From NCBI GenBank assembly GCA_014584575.1, contig JACTMP010000032.1:145519-209518 (forward strand): a stretch of 64,000 bases of DNA, read 5' to 3'. The first letter of the stretch is position 1. Each line of letters begins with the position of its first letter. This DNA comes from Chloroflexota bacterium. Lineage in GTDB: Bacteria; Chloroflexota; Anaerolineae; Promineifilales; Promineifilaceae. The position numbers and the translations under genes were made by a program. Positions 53,018-60,910 of this stretch are shown here, piece after piece. Below the pieces are notes generated by a model. That model saw only the letters and a list, made by a program, of their open reading frames with translations. It did not search any database and was not told the origin of the DNA.

Positions 53018-53932
53018 TTACCAACCTCGTCCCGCCAACTGCTCACCCTCCGCCAGGCTGCTGACGGTACGGCCGACCATCGGTTCACCCAGGTTTTCGC
53101 TGACGCGGGCCAGAATGTCCGGGTTGTTGAAATGGGTGGTCGCTTCCACAATGGCGCGGGCGCGGTGCGCCGGGTCGCCGCTCTTGAAGATGCCGGAACC
53201 CACAAACACGCCATCCACGCCAATTTGCATCATCAAGGCGGCATCGGCCGGCGTAGCCAGCCCCCCTGCTGCAAAATTGACCACCGGCAAACGGCCCAAC
53301 TCTTTCGTTTCCTTCACCAGATGGTACGGCGCGCCGATATTTTTGGCATAGGTCATCAACTCTTCATCGGGCATCAGTTGCAGGCGGCGGATTTCGCCCA
53401 ACACGGTGCGGGCGTGGCGGACGGCTTCCACTACATCACCCGTGCCCGCTTCCCCTTTGGTGCGGATCATGGCGGCGCCTTCGCCAATGCGCCGCAGCGC
53501 CTCGCCCAGGTTACGGCAGCCGCACACAAACGGAATTTTGAAGTTGTGTTTGTTGATGTGGTGTTCCTCGTCGGCCGGCGTGAGGACTTCGCTTTCGTCC
53601 ACGTAATCTACGCCGATGGCTTCCAATATTTGCGCTTCCACAAAGTGCCCGATGCGCGCCTTAGCCATGACGGGGATGGTGACGGCGGCCATGATCTCCT
53701 TGATCAGGCCGGGGTCAGACATGCGGGCCACGCCACCGTAGACGCGGATGTCCGCCGGCACGCGCTCCAACGCCATCACCGCGCACGCCCCCGCTTCCTC
53801 GGCGATGACCGCCTGCTCTGGCGTGACCACATCCATGATGACGCCGCCTTTCAGCATTTGCGCCAGGCCCACTTTCACTTTGAAGCTGGCCACTTCGGCC
53901 TGCCCGTTGGGGGATTTTCCATTCTCGCTCAT
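53018..53932 (-). CDS. pdxS: pyridoxal 5'-phosphate synthase subunit
   Basis: 304 residues, PdxS/SNZ TIM-barrel. [20 protein letters not shown] near the start, then [36 protein letters not shown] (catalytic lysine) and [20 protein letters not shown]. It condenses ribose 5-phosphate, glyceraldehyde 3-phosphate and ammonia into PLP in a 24-subunit complex with PdxT. GGAGG lies seven bases before the ATG. Length is normal. Confidence 0.96.
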   Translation of the reverse strand: MSENGKSPNGQAEVASFKVKVGLAQMLKGGVIMDVVTPEQAVIAEEAGACAVMALERVPADIRVYGGVARMSDPGLIKEIMAAVTIPVMAKARIGHFVEAQILEAIGVDYVDESEVLTPADEEHHINKHNFKIPFVCGCRNLGEALRRIGEGAAMIRTKGEAGTGDVVEAVRHARTVLGEIRRLQLMPDEELMTYAKNIGAPYHLVKETKELGRLPVVNFAAGGLATPADAALMMQIGVDGVFVGSGIFKSGDPAHRARAIVEATTHFNNPDILARVSENLGEPMVGRTVSSLAEGEQLAGRGW

Positions 53933-54254
53933 CTGTTTACCTCCAGATTGAGTTTCCTGATCCGCGAAGGACGCGAAGGTTTTGTGATACTTTTCTGCCT
54001 TGTATTGGCCTTTCAGGAGACTCGGTCGTGTGTTGTCAAAAAAGTATTACTTTGATTTTAGGCTGTGAGCGGGGGGAAAACAAGGAAATTGGCTTTATGT
54101 GAGTGGTTTTGGATGGGGCTGAGATAATGCCAATTTGGATGGTAGGCACGGCCGTACCATGCACCAACAGTCATGTTTTCGTTTGCCGGTCGTCGGGTTG
54201 GTTGGGGGCGGGTGTGGTACATATGGTGCAACGGCCGTCTGGCAAAGGAGAGTA
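53933..54254. other. divergent intergenic region upstream of pdxS
   Basis: It holds a GCGAAGGACGCGAAGG word repeat (about 53963-53981), a TTGACA box on the minus strand (54039-54034) without a convincing -10 box, and two ACGGCCGT words (54149 and 54231). No gene or RNA is recognised. Confidence 0.5.
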
Positions 54255-55067
54255 ATGATGAAACATTTTCTAACTTCCTTGATGATTTTCTGGTTTGTTG
54301 TTGGGGCAGCAGCCTGCACGCCGACTGTTGAACCTGAAGTGGCATTTGTGCCCACAGTTTTGCCATCAGTGCGGGACACGACCACTTCGGCTGCGCTCAG
54401 TGCAAGCGCACCGCCTCCCGCGCTCGTTCACGTGACCACCCAACCAACCAGAGCGATTCATACGCCAACGGCCGTGCCCACCGAAACGCCCACCAGTGAA
54501 CCAACGGCCGTCCTACCTGTTGCGTCTTCCAGGGAAACACCAACCAATGTGGTCACGGCCGTGCCTCCCACTTCCCCAACTACTCAATTCACCCAAACCA
54601 TTGTCATCACTCCTACTATGCTGCCAACGAATACATTGCCTAACGCCCAGACGCCTACCCCCGGCTGGTATCATTATGCCAGCGATGTGCATGGCTTGAT
54701 GTTGCAATACCCGATGCACTGGCAGCCGGCGCTAGATCATCCCTATGGGCTGGACGGGGACGATGGCTTTTTGCGGCTGTATGCCACCAATTCGCAGGAT
54801 AATTTGCTGCTCAATGCCTGCCAGGATATGGCTATGGGCACGGCCGTACCCATTGACTGGCTCCTCGCTGCCGGGCAAGAGGCGTGTCTGGTTACGGCTG
54901 GCGACGGCCGTGAGGCGACGTTGATCGTGCGCTTTCCAGAACTGCACGAAAACATCGTGCCCGGCGTAGCCTATGCTTTCCTGGTGTTACAAGCCGACCC
55001 GGTCCACATGCCCGGTTTTGTGCAGACGTTGTATTTTATGCCGGTTGTGCCTGCTCCCACACCCTGA
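54255..55067 (+). CDS. lipoprotein, unknown function
   Basis: 270 residues. Lipoprotein signal (MMKHFLTSLMIFWFVVGAAA then Cys21), then a long Thr/Pro-rich stalk to residue about 140 with repeats of the TAVPTETPTSEPTAV kind, and a C-terminal domain (residues 145-265) starting GWYHYASDVHGLMLQYPMHW. That start resembles the PsbP-like/DUF1795 'lipoprotein C-terminal' fold with a Tyr-P-x-x-W motif. AAGGAG precedes ATG 54255 by 5 bases. The stalk codes for TAV through repeated ACGGCCGT words. Confidence 0.7.
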   Translation: MMKHFLTSLMIFWFVVGAAACTPTVEPEVAFVPTVLPSVRDTTTSAALSASAPPPALVHVTTQPTRAIHTPTAVPTETPTSEPTAVLPVASSRETPTNVVTAVPPTSPTTQFTQTIVITPTMLPTNTLPNAQTPTPGWYHYASDVHGLMLQYPMHWQPALDHPYGLDGDDGFLRLYATNSQDNLLLNACQDMAMGTAVPIDWLLAAGQEACLVTAGDGREATLIVRFPELHENIVPGVAYAFLVLQADPVHMPGFVQTLYFMPVVPAPTP

Positions 55068-55073
55068 TGATGA

Positions 55074-55472
55074 TTATGATGTAGTGACCAATGTGAAACC
55101 CATGACTTGGAAGTGATGGTCAAAGGCAAATACCTGGGTAAGGTTGTGCTGGCGCATGACTACAAAACTGGCGGTATCCACCAGGCTAAAATCCTGGTCG
55201 GCATATTTCTCAAGCAACTGTTCGGCTGCCGGCTCCACTGTTTCATCAGTGTATAGTCGGACGAGGCGCTGGCTCTGACGTAAACTGCGCAGAAAACGAA
55301 TGCCCGGTTCGTGACCCAGCCGGTAACGAATCAGCGCATAGCTCTCGGCGATGACTAGATTGGTGGTGACGAGGCGGGGGTGCTGCTGCAAGAGTTGGGG
55401 ATATACGGCCGTAGCCGCCCCATGATACTTATCCCGCCTATCAGCTGATGCCAGCCAGGCGCCCGTACCCAC
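55074..55472 (-). CDS. PIN-domain protein with missing first catalytic Asp (possibly decayed)
   Basis: 132 residues from GTG 55472. The PIN fold can be followed: GTGAWLASADRRDKYHGAA, TNLVIAESYALIR (Glu), DFSLVDTASFVVMRQHN (Asp) and VFAFDHHFQVMGF (last Asp). At the start, however, the invariant VDTGAW reads VGTGAW, so the first catalytic Asp is Gly. No ribosome site stands before the GTG, the frame upstream overlaps the methyltransferase stop, and no antitoxin is adjacent. It may be an inactive remnant of a VapC-type toxin. Confidence 0.7.
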   Translation of the reverse strand: MGTGAWLASADRRDKYHGAATAVYPQLLQQHPRLVTTNLVIAESYALIRYRLGHEPGIRFLRSLRQSQRLVRLYTDETVEPAAEQLLEKYADQDFSLVDTASFVVMRQHNLTQVFAFDHHFQVMGFTLVTTS

Positions 55473-55483
55473 AAAAACGCCGC

Positions 55484-56245
55484 TTAGCTGTGACCCGCTG
55501 TTTCCAATTTTGCCAGATGTGGTAACTTTTCTAGCACCAGCAAATGGGAGATACCCAGGACGGCGAAGGGTGTCTTTTCGGCGGCGTAGAGGCCGTTTTT
55601 GATCGTTTTGCCCAGGCGGGGCAGGCGGTATTCGATGTTGTCGTAGCCGCCGAAGATGCGAGAGTGGTGGATGATTTTGACCGGCAGGCCGTCAAATAGT
55701 TTGAGCAGGCTGCTTTTGGCGTAGGTGCGCACATGGGGGGCTAATTTGTTGCGCAGCGGGTTGGGCAGGTAGTTGACCAGGGGGATGTTGCCAAATTTGT
55801 ACTGCCCGCGCCAGTAGATGCCGTGTTGTTCCACCGGGTACCAGCGGTTGGGGCAGAAGATGAGGACACGGCCGTGACCCTTCACCACCCGCACCATCTC
55901 CACCGCCGCCTGCCGGTCGTCCGTCACGTGTTCAATCACCTCATTGCTGAACACAAAATCGAACGTGGCGTCGGCAAACGGCAGCTTTTCCCCGGCGGCT
56001 TGCACAATGCCGCCAGCAGTAGGTAGCGCCTTCACCGCCCGGTCATGCTCAATTTCCAGGCCAAACCGGTGGGCGGTAAACGGCGCAAAATGGTCAAGAT
56101 ACGTACCCAGGCCGCAACCATTATCCAGAATAACGGCTCCGTCCAGGTTAATCCACTGCCGGATCATCGCCAGCCGCCGCTCCTGCCCAGAGCGCCAGAC
56201 ATAACCCGGTTCACCGCGCTGCGCTGCCTTGTCCGAATGGCTCAT
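55484..56245 (-). CDS. class I SAM-dependent methyltransferase
   Basis: 253 residues. Motif I is ILDNGCGLGTYLDHFA near residue 41, then GLEIEHDRAVKAL, FADATFDFVFSNEVIEHV and GHGRVLIFCPNRWYP. The C-terminal 90 residues (YLPNPLRNKLAPHVRTYAKS) resemble methyltransferases acting on sugars or lipids in envelope clusters, but the substrate is unknown. Its start follows a perfect 21-bp word hairpin shared with the end of the UDG gene, and no ribosome site is visible. Confidence 0.82.
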   Translation of the reverse strand: MSHSDKAAQRGEPGYVWRSGQERRLAMIRQWINLDGAVILDNGCGLGTYLDHFAPFTAHRFGLEIEHDRAVKALPTAGGIVQAAGEKLPFADATFDFVFSNEVIEHVTDDRQAAVEMVRVVKGHGRVLIFCPNRWYPVEQHGIYWRGQYKFGNIPLVNYLPNPLRNKLAPHVRTYAKSSLLKLFDGLPVKIIHHSRIFGGYDNIEYRLPRLGKTIKNGLYAAEKTPFAVLGISHLLVLEKLPHLAKLETAGHS

Positions 56246-56247
56246 GT

Positions 56248-56297
56248 GGTAATCGGTAATCGGTAATCGGTAAACTGATTACCGATTACCGATTACC
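56248..56297. repeat. word-repeat hairpin GGTAATC (21-bp perfect stem)
   Basis: GGTAATC x3 (56248-56268) pairs exactly with GATTACC x3 (56277-56297), with an 8-base loop. It overlaps the stop of the UDG gene, whose last residues (EVIGNR) are encoded by the repeat. Confidence 0.93.
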
Positions 56298-56908
56298 TCA
56301 TCATACTTCCGGCGCACTTCCTGAATGTCCTGCCAGGTGAGGGCCTTGGGGCTGCCGGGGGTGCGCACCGGGTTACGCAGCAGGTAGGAGGGGTGGAAGA
56401 TGGGCATGACGGCGCGGCCCTGCCATTCAAACCACTGCCCCCGCAGCTTTGTAATCCCCGTTTGTCCCAGGATAGATTGCGTGGCCACATTGCCCGTCAG
56501 CAGCATGATCACCGGGTCCACCAGCCGGATAATTTCCAGCACATACGGCTTGTACGCCTCAATTTCGTCAGTGGTCGGTTTGCGGAAATTGGCCCCATCC
56601 TCACCTGGCGGCATCCGAAAGACAGAATTGGTGATGAATACATCCTGCTCCGGGTCAAACTGGACGGCCTGCAAAATCTGGTCTAGCAGTTGCCCGGCGC
56701 GACCCACAAACGGTTTACCCACCTTGTTTTCCTCCGGTCCCGGCGCTTCGCCCACAATCATCAACTTAGCCTTTGGATTGCCGCGATAGATGACCACGTT
56801 AGTCCCGGCCTTCGCCAGCGGGTCATCCGTCATCTGCATCATCTTTTGGATCAGTTCATCCAACGATGTGTAATAAGTGGGACGCTCTTCAAACAAACCA
56901 GGCTGCAT
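56279..56908 (-). CDS. family-4-like uracil-DNA glycosylase lacking the Fe-S cysteines
   Basis: 209 residues. Motif 1 is GEAPGPEENKVGKPFVG (acid activation and uracil pocket), followed by AGQLLDQIL; motif 2 is FHPSYLLRNP. This is the pattern of family 4 uracil-DNA glycosylases, which remove uracil from DNA. Family 4 enzymes hold a 4Fe-4S cluster with four cysteines; this protein has no cysteine at all. The usual KCRPP segment reads FRMPP and the ATCRPYL segment reads EAYKPYV. So the cluster must be absent. GAGGAGG lies seven bases before the ATG. Confidence 0.85.
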   Translation of the reverse strand: MQPGLFEERPTYYTSLDELIQKMMQMTDDPLAKAGTNVVIYRGNPKAKLMIVGEAPGPEENKVGKPFVGRAGQLLDQILQAVQFDPEQDVFITNSVFRMPPGEDGANFRKPTTDEIEAYKPYVLEIIRLVDPVIMLLTGNVATQSILGQTGITKLRGQWFEWQGRAVMPIFHPSYLLRNPVRTPGSPKALTWQDIQEVRRKYDEVIGNR

Positions 56909-57083
56909 GATCTTTCCTCCTCATTAAAAATTGACGCAAAGACGCAAAGGGGCAAAAAGAAAAAAGATAAGGGATTGAAGGGTAAATTGTCCTGCTGCCA
57001 ATGCGTGATCTGTTGATGTTACAGGCAGAAGTTTACCTCAAACTGGCATCCTTTTGTATCGTGAGGGAAGGGAGGTTGAATTG

Positions 57084-57632
57084 CTACCCCCGCAGGGCGA
57101 CAATTTCCCGGTAGATGGCCTGTGTCTGTGGGAAGTGGAAGTTGGGCGGGGCGGCCCAGAATTCGGCCAGAAAGCGGTTGCCAAATTGTTGCTCATAGAC
57201 CCAGGCTTGCAGATACATTTCCAGTTTGTCGGCGTCATACACCAGGCGGGCCACGGCCGTTTTGTTGGCGTGCAGCTCTTCCCACAAGGCCATCCAATCG
57301 GCCGCAAACGGTGTATCGGCCAGCATTTCCGCCATCGCCCCCCGTTCCACGTCCGTTTTGATGCCGGGCGGCAAGTAACGCCAGGCCGGGGTGGGGATGT
57401 CGGTGGTCAACGCTTCGGGAAGATCATGTAGCGCCGCCAGCGCCAGTAATTTGCCCAGGTCAATCGGTTCGTCCACCAGTTGGGCCAGCGTTAGCACTGT
57501 AAAGACCACACCAAAGCTGTGCGCGGCCACACTTTCGGCGTCGGGCACACCGCGCTGTACCCAGCCGGTGCGGGCGGTGCGTTTGAGCTGGTTGGCGTGT
57601 AGCAGGGTTTGGGTTACGGCCGTGACTTCCAT
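57084..57632 (-). CDS. HD-domain hydrolase (YfbR/HDDC2-type nucleotidase)
   Basis: 182 residues. HD residues: SVAAHSFGVVFTVLTLA (first His), LAALHDLPEALTTDIPTPA (His-Asp pair) and VYDADKLEMYLQAWV (last Asp). This fits the small HD group with 5'-deoxynucleotidase activity (YfbR, human HDDC2). Start ATG 57632 is chosen because GAGGAG lies four bases upstream; a frame to 57689 has no ribosome site. It is preceded by a word repeat (GACGCAAAGACGCAAAGG) at 56940-56960 beyond its 3' end. Confidence 0.83.
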   Translation of the reverse strand: MEVTAVTQTLLHANQLKRTARTGWVQRGVPDAESVAAHSFGVVFTVLTLAQLVDEPIDLGKLLALAALHDLPEALTTDIPTPAWRYLPPGIKTDVERGAMAEMLADTPFAADWMALWEELHANKTAVARLVYDADKLEMYLQAWVYEQQFGNRFLAEFWAAPPNFHFPQTQAIYREIVALRG

Positions 57633-57729
57633 CTTTCTCCTCATCGTTCGTCGTAGGCGATTCATCGCCCTCCTACTTTTAACGCTCATTATCCCCGATC
57701 AGCCAGATTGGGCACAACAAGCCGAGAGG

Positions 57730-58577
57730 TCACGGCCGTATCCCTTCCCCCCACTCTGTCTGTACATTAACCACCAAATCTGCTGGCATGATCTTCTCCA
57801 GCACACCGGCAAACGTCGCCGCCACACTCTGGTCTGTCACCGTCTGGCTTACAATAGTTTCGCTGTTGCCGCTCACAATGACCGTTTCCGCAGCCTGATT
57901 GCGCCACAGATTCCCGGCCAACTGCCCCTCAAACCAGACACCGCCACCGGAATCACCAGGAACGACTGGCGTTCCATCAGCTGTTTGCACCAGGCAAGCC
58001 GGTACGCCTTCGCGTTCGGTCACGGCCGTGACCGTAGCTGCCACCACTTCCACCACCCCGGTGCCGGGCTGGTACTGGGTCAGGAATACCTGGCTGCCCA
58101 CTGCCAGTGTACGGCCGTAACCCTTTACCCCAAAAGGAACAGCCAGCGCTGGCGGCACTTGCAGCAGCAAGGTACCCTGATCCCGGTAGTGGGGAAGATT
58201 CCGAAAGAACGCGCCGCTGATTTCCGCCAGCAACGCGCCATTCGCATTGAAAAATTGGGCAGTCACGGCCGTGTCCAGCAGTTCCCCCCCCAGTGATCAT
58301 GCGTAACCACGTATAGTTGACCGCCCCACTGCACCAGCGTACCCAGACCGCGCGCCTCTACTTCTACGGTGCGCCATTTGCCGTTGTTCTCGGCAATGAC
58401 CACATGGCCGGCTTCAACCAGCAGCGGCGCTTTCAGCCGGATTTGTACCGTTTCTGCCAGAATGCGCTGGCGTTCCGCTTCTGACACAACTGCCGGCTGA
58501 GCATACACGTCTGGTTTGAACCAATAAAAACCGACCGCTAAAAATGCTGCTATTGCGAACAAGAAAATGCGCTTCAT
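57730..58577 (-). pseudogene. trypsin-like serine protease, frameshifted at a G8 tract
   Basis: Two minus-strand frames join into one protein. The first (58577-58263) has a signal peptide (RIFLFAIAAFLAVGFYWF), AVVSEAERQRI, and ends near YVVTHDHWGG with the catalytic His. The second (to 57730) carries VTAQFFNANGALLAEI, the nucleophile motif VVPGDSGGGVWFEGQLAG and a C-terminal tail. The junction is a run of eight G (58293-58300). Nine or six G would restore HDHWG..GELLDTAVTAQ. The break may be a real mutation, phase variation or a sequencing error. Confidence 0.7.
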
Positions 58578-58697
58578 CTTTCACCTCACGCCGAATAATT
58601 TCTTGTTTGCAGTCTGGTGGACGGCCGTCAACGGCCCGTCTGGGAAACGTCAACAACCACAAATCTATCGTCAACGTTTCATCAACGATACCTGTGT

Positions 58698-58703
58698 TAC
58701 AAT
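58698..58703 (+). promoter_or_regulatory. -10 box of a leaderless start (SARP remnant)
   Basis: TACAAT at 58698-58703, seven bases before ATG 58711. The spacing matches that of the TPR gene promoter. The -35 box is weak. Confidence 0.35.
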
Positions 58704-58710
58704 GTGCGCC

Positions 58711-58928
58711 ATGTCCGAATTGTCGCTGGCGCTGTTGGGGTCATTTGGGGTATCGGTAGACGGCCGTGCTCTCACCCACTTCCGCGCCAAAACGATGCAG
58801 GCATTACTGGTCTACCTGGCCTGCCAGCAGATTATGGTGGAAGTGAATGGGAGCCTGCAACTGGCGGCGAGGCCGACAGGGCATTGGACGAGGCGGTGGC
58901 CTATGCTCTGAAAGAGACTGAACTATAG
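58711..58928 (+). pseudogene. truncated SARP/BTAD-type transcriptional regulator
   Basis: The first 40 codons read MSELSLALLGSFGVSVDGRA then LTHFRAKTMQALLVYLACQ, the N-terminal winged-helix start of AfsR/SARP-like regulators, which are normally several hundred residues. After this the frame shifts: a second frame gives ADRALDEAVAYALKETEL and stops at 58928. So only the two ends, with a frame change, remain. It is a decayed regulator with an internal deletion. Confidence 0.6.
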
Positions 58929-58941
58929 TGTGACGCACAAT

Positions 58942-60897
58942 TCAGTTGCGACGGATCAACGGCAAATAGACGTGAGCCGGCAGCACAGTAGTGCCTTCAA
59001 TATGAACCTGTATATTGCCGCTAAACGAGTCGTTCAGCGTTAACCAGAGCTGGTTTTGGGCCGTGTCCATCGAGGCAAAGTAATGCACATCGGCGAGTTT
59101 GATAACACCGTTGATCAAGATGGTTGGGGGAGCGGCAGCCGTGTAGTTGTGAATGACGACAATCGGGTTACGCAGTGTGCCCTGGTTGATATTCAGGTTA
59201 AAGGTTGCCTGATTATCGGCACCGGCCTGCACGTTCCAGGTGCTGTAGATGGGATCGTAACCTGGGGGATCGTAGAGTATGGTGTCGGCACGGCCGATAC
59301 CGGCCGGCCCCGAGGTGACCACCGTGCCGACGCTGGCGTTGAGGGCGCTGTTTTGCACCGTCTCAATCTGAGTTACCTGGGTGGCAACCGGGTTCAGGCT
59401 GTGCCTGTCCAGGACGACAAAGACGGAGTAACTCTGGTAGGGATAACCAACCAGGGTGCGGTCATCACCGTAGGCGGGGTAGGCAGTCTGGCCTACCGCG
59501 CCGAAGTTTGAGCCCCAGGCCAGGCGTTTGGAGGTGGTGACAAATGGTAGCTCATACTGATTAAGCTGGTAAGTCCAGTTGAAATCCTCCGGCATAGGCC
59601 CATCGGGATCGGTCGTGCCCCAATTGGGATAGAACCAGTAACCGCCGGCGTCGTGTTGCAGATAAGTCTGGCTTTGCACCAGCCCCATCTCGGCATCGGG
59701 ATTAACCGTCCATTCGATAACGTAGGGAATGGTGTTCGGCTGCGAGTAGTCCCATCCACTGTCCATTGTCACCGGACTGTGCAATGAGCGAAACTTGTAG
59801 CGGTCGCCCCAGCCGACGCCAGCGACTTCGCTGCCAGGATAGACGCCACCATCCCACTGGAGGTCGCCATAGGGGGCGCGGGTATCGGCCGTAACAACAT
59901 TAGCCCCCGCCGGCGAACTGTCAAAAGTAACGGCCCAAAGCGGGTGGTCACGGCCAGTAGCGAAAAACCAATGTACCGTCGCGTCAACGGGGCCACCCAT
60001 ATTCAACCGCCAACTGAATTCGTGTATGGCGTGGTGACGGCCGCGCAACACGGCGCTGTAGTTACCCTGATAATTGTAGGAAAGCGCTGCATTACTACCG
60101 GAGGCGGGGTAATGGTTGACGGTGTAGCCGAAACCAGGGTGGGTGTTGGTGGAACCATTGACTACGCGGGTAGTCGTTCCCAGATTGTAGGTGTACTGGC
60201 GCAGGAAGCCGCCCCAATGGTTGGTAGGGTCGCGCCTGTCGTTCTTCACCAGAGCGGCAGTGCGTGTCTGGCGCTGGCTGTCGCTCCAGGTGAACTGGTT
60301 GGAGGCGAAGCCGTCAACGGTGGCGTTTTCGTTAACAACCAGCGGAGGGTAAGCGTCGCCGGGCGGCAGCGCCGCCACCAGCGTCACATCGTCAACGTAA
60401 AATGACGGCTGGACGGCGCCTGTGGCGTCTACAATGGTTATTCGAGCAATAGCGGTGGGCGAACCGAGACTGGTGAGGGGGACGGTAACGGCCGTCCAAT
60501 CACCCTCCAGTGCATTAAAGGTGTAAGCAGGGCCAGGAGCGCCGCCATCGGTGGGCTGGGTGTATAGTTCCAGGGTATTGCCGCCGGCGCCGCCATAGAC
60601 CCAGAAGTTGATGGCACTATAATCGCTGCCGCTCAGCGGCGCGGGCGCGCGCAGGGAAAAGCCGGCCCAGGCGGCGTTGTAGGTGACGGCCACCGACGCT
60701 GCGCCACTGTGAACCGGCGCGCCGTTCGCCAGATTGACCGTGCTGTCCCACGACCAATCCTGCCAGCCGGCCGCCAGGGTATCGCTGTAGATGATGAGAT
60801 CTACCGTTGGTATTGCCTGAACGGCAGAACCGCTCATACCCCCTAACAGGGATAAACTCAACAGAAGGGCTAAAGTTAGAAACAGATAACGAATCAT
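58942..60897 (-). CDS. large secreted protein with carbohydrate-binding-like N-terminal domain
   Basis: 651 residues. Signal peptide (YLFLTLALLLSLSLLGGMSG then SAVQA). Residues 30-180 form a jelly-roll of CBM/galactose-binding type (GWQDWSWDSTVNLANG, YNAAWAGFSLRAP, SFYVDDVTLVA). The middle (200-560) is rich in Trp, Tyr, Asn and Gly with no known catalytic motif. The last residues HVYLPLIRRN match the short C-terminal signature common on Chloroflexota secreted proteins. It starts 13 bases after the EAD protein and is probably in its operon. Function unknown; glycan binding is likely. Confidence 0.75.
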   Translation of the reverse strand: MIRYLFLTLALLLSLSLLGGMSGSAVQAIPTVDLIIYSDTLAAGWQDWSWDSTVNLANGAPVHSGAASVAVTYNAAWAGFSLRAPAPLSGSDYSAINFWVYGGAGGNTLELYTQPTDGGAPGPAYTFNALEGDWTAVTVPLTSLGSPTAIARITIVDATGAVQPSFYVDDVTLVAALPPGDAYPPLVVNENATVDGFASNQFTWSDSQRQTRTAALVKNDRRDPTNHWGGFLRQYTYNLGTTTRVVNGSTNTHPGFGYTVNHYPASGSNAALSYNYQGNYSAVLRGRHHAIHEFSWRLNMGGPVDATVHWFFATGRDHPLWAVTFDSSPAGANVVTADTRAPYGDLQWDGGVYPGSEVAGVGWGDRYKFRSLHSPVTMDSGWDYSQPNTIPYVIEWTVNPDAEMGLVQSQTYLQHDAGGYWFYPNWGTTDPDGPMPEDFNWTYQLNQYELPFVTTSKRLAWGSNFGAVGQTAYPAYGDDRTLVGYPYQSYSVFVVLDRHSLNPVATQVTQIETVQNSALNASVGTVVTSGPAGIGRADTILYDPPGYDPIYSTWNVQAGADNQATFNLNINQGTLRNPIVVIHNYTAAAPPTILINGVIKLADVHYFASMDTAQNQLWLTLNDSFSGNIQVHIEGTTVLPAHVYLPLIRRN

Positions 60898-60910
60898 TTG
60901 CCAATCCCTT

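Noticed and set aside
16440..56297. Regular short repeats as possible CRISPR arrays
   Set aside because: Units are 7-9 bases without spacers and are arranged as inverted arms; no Cas genes are present.
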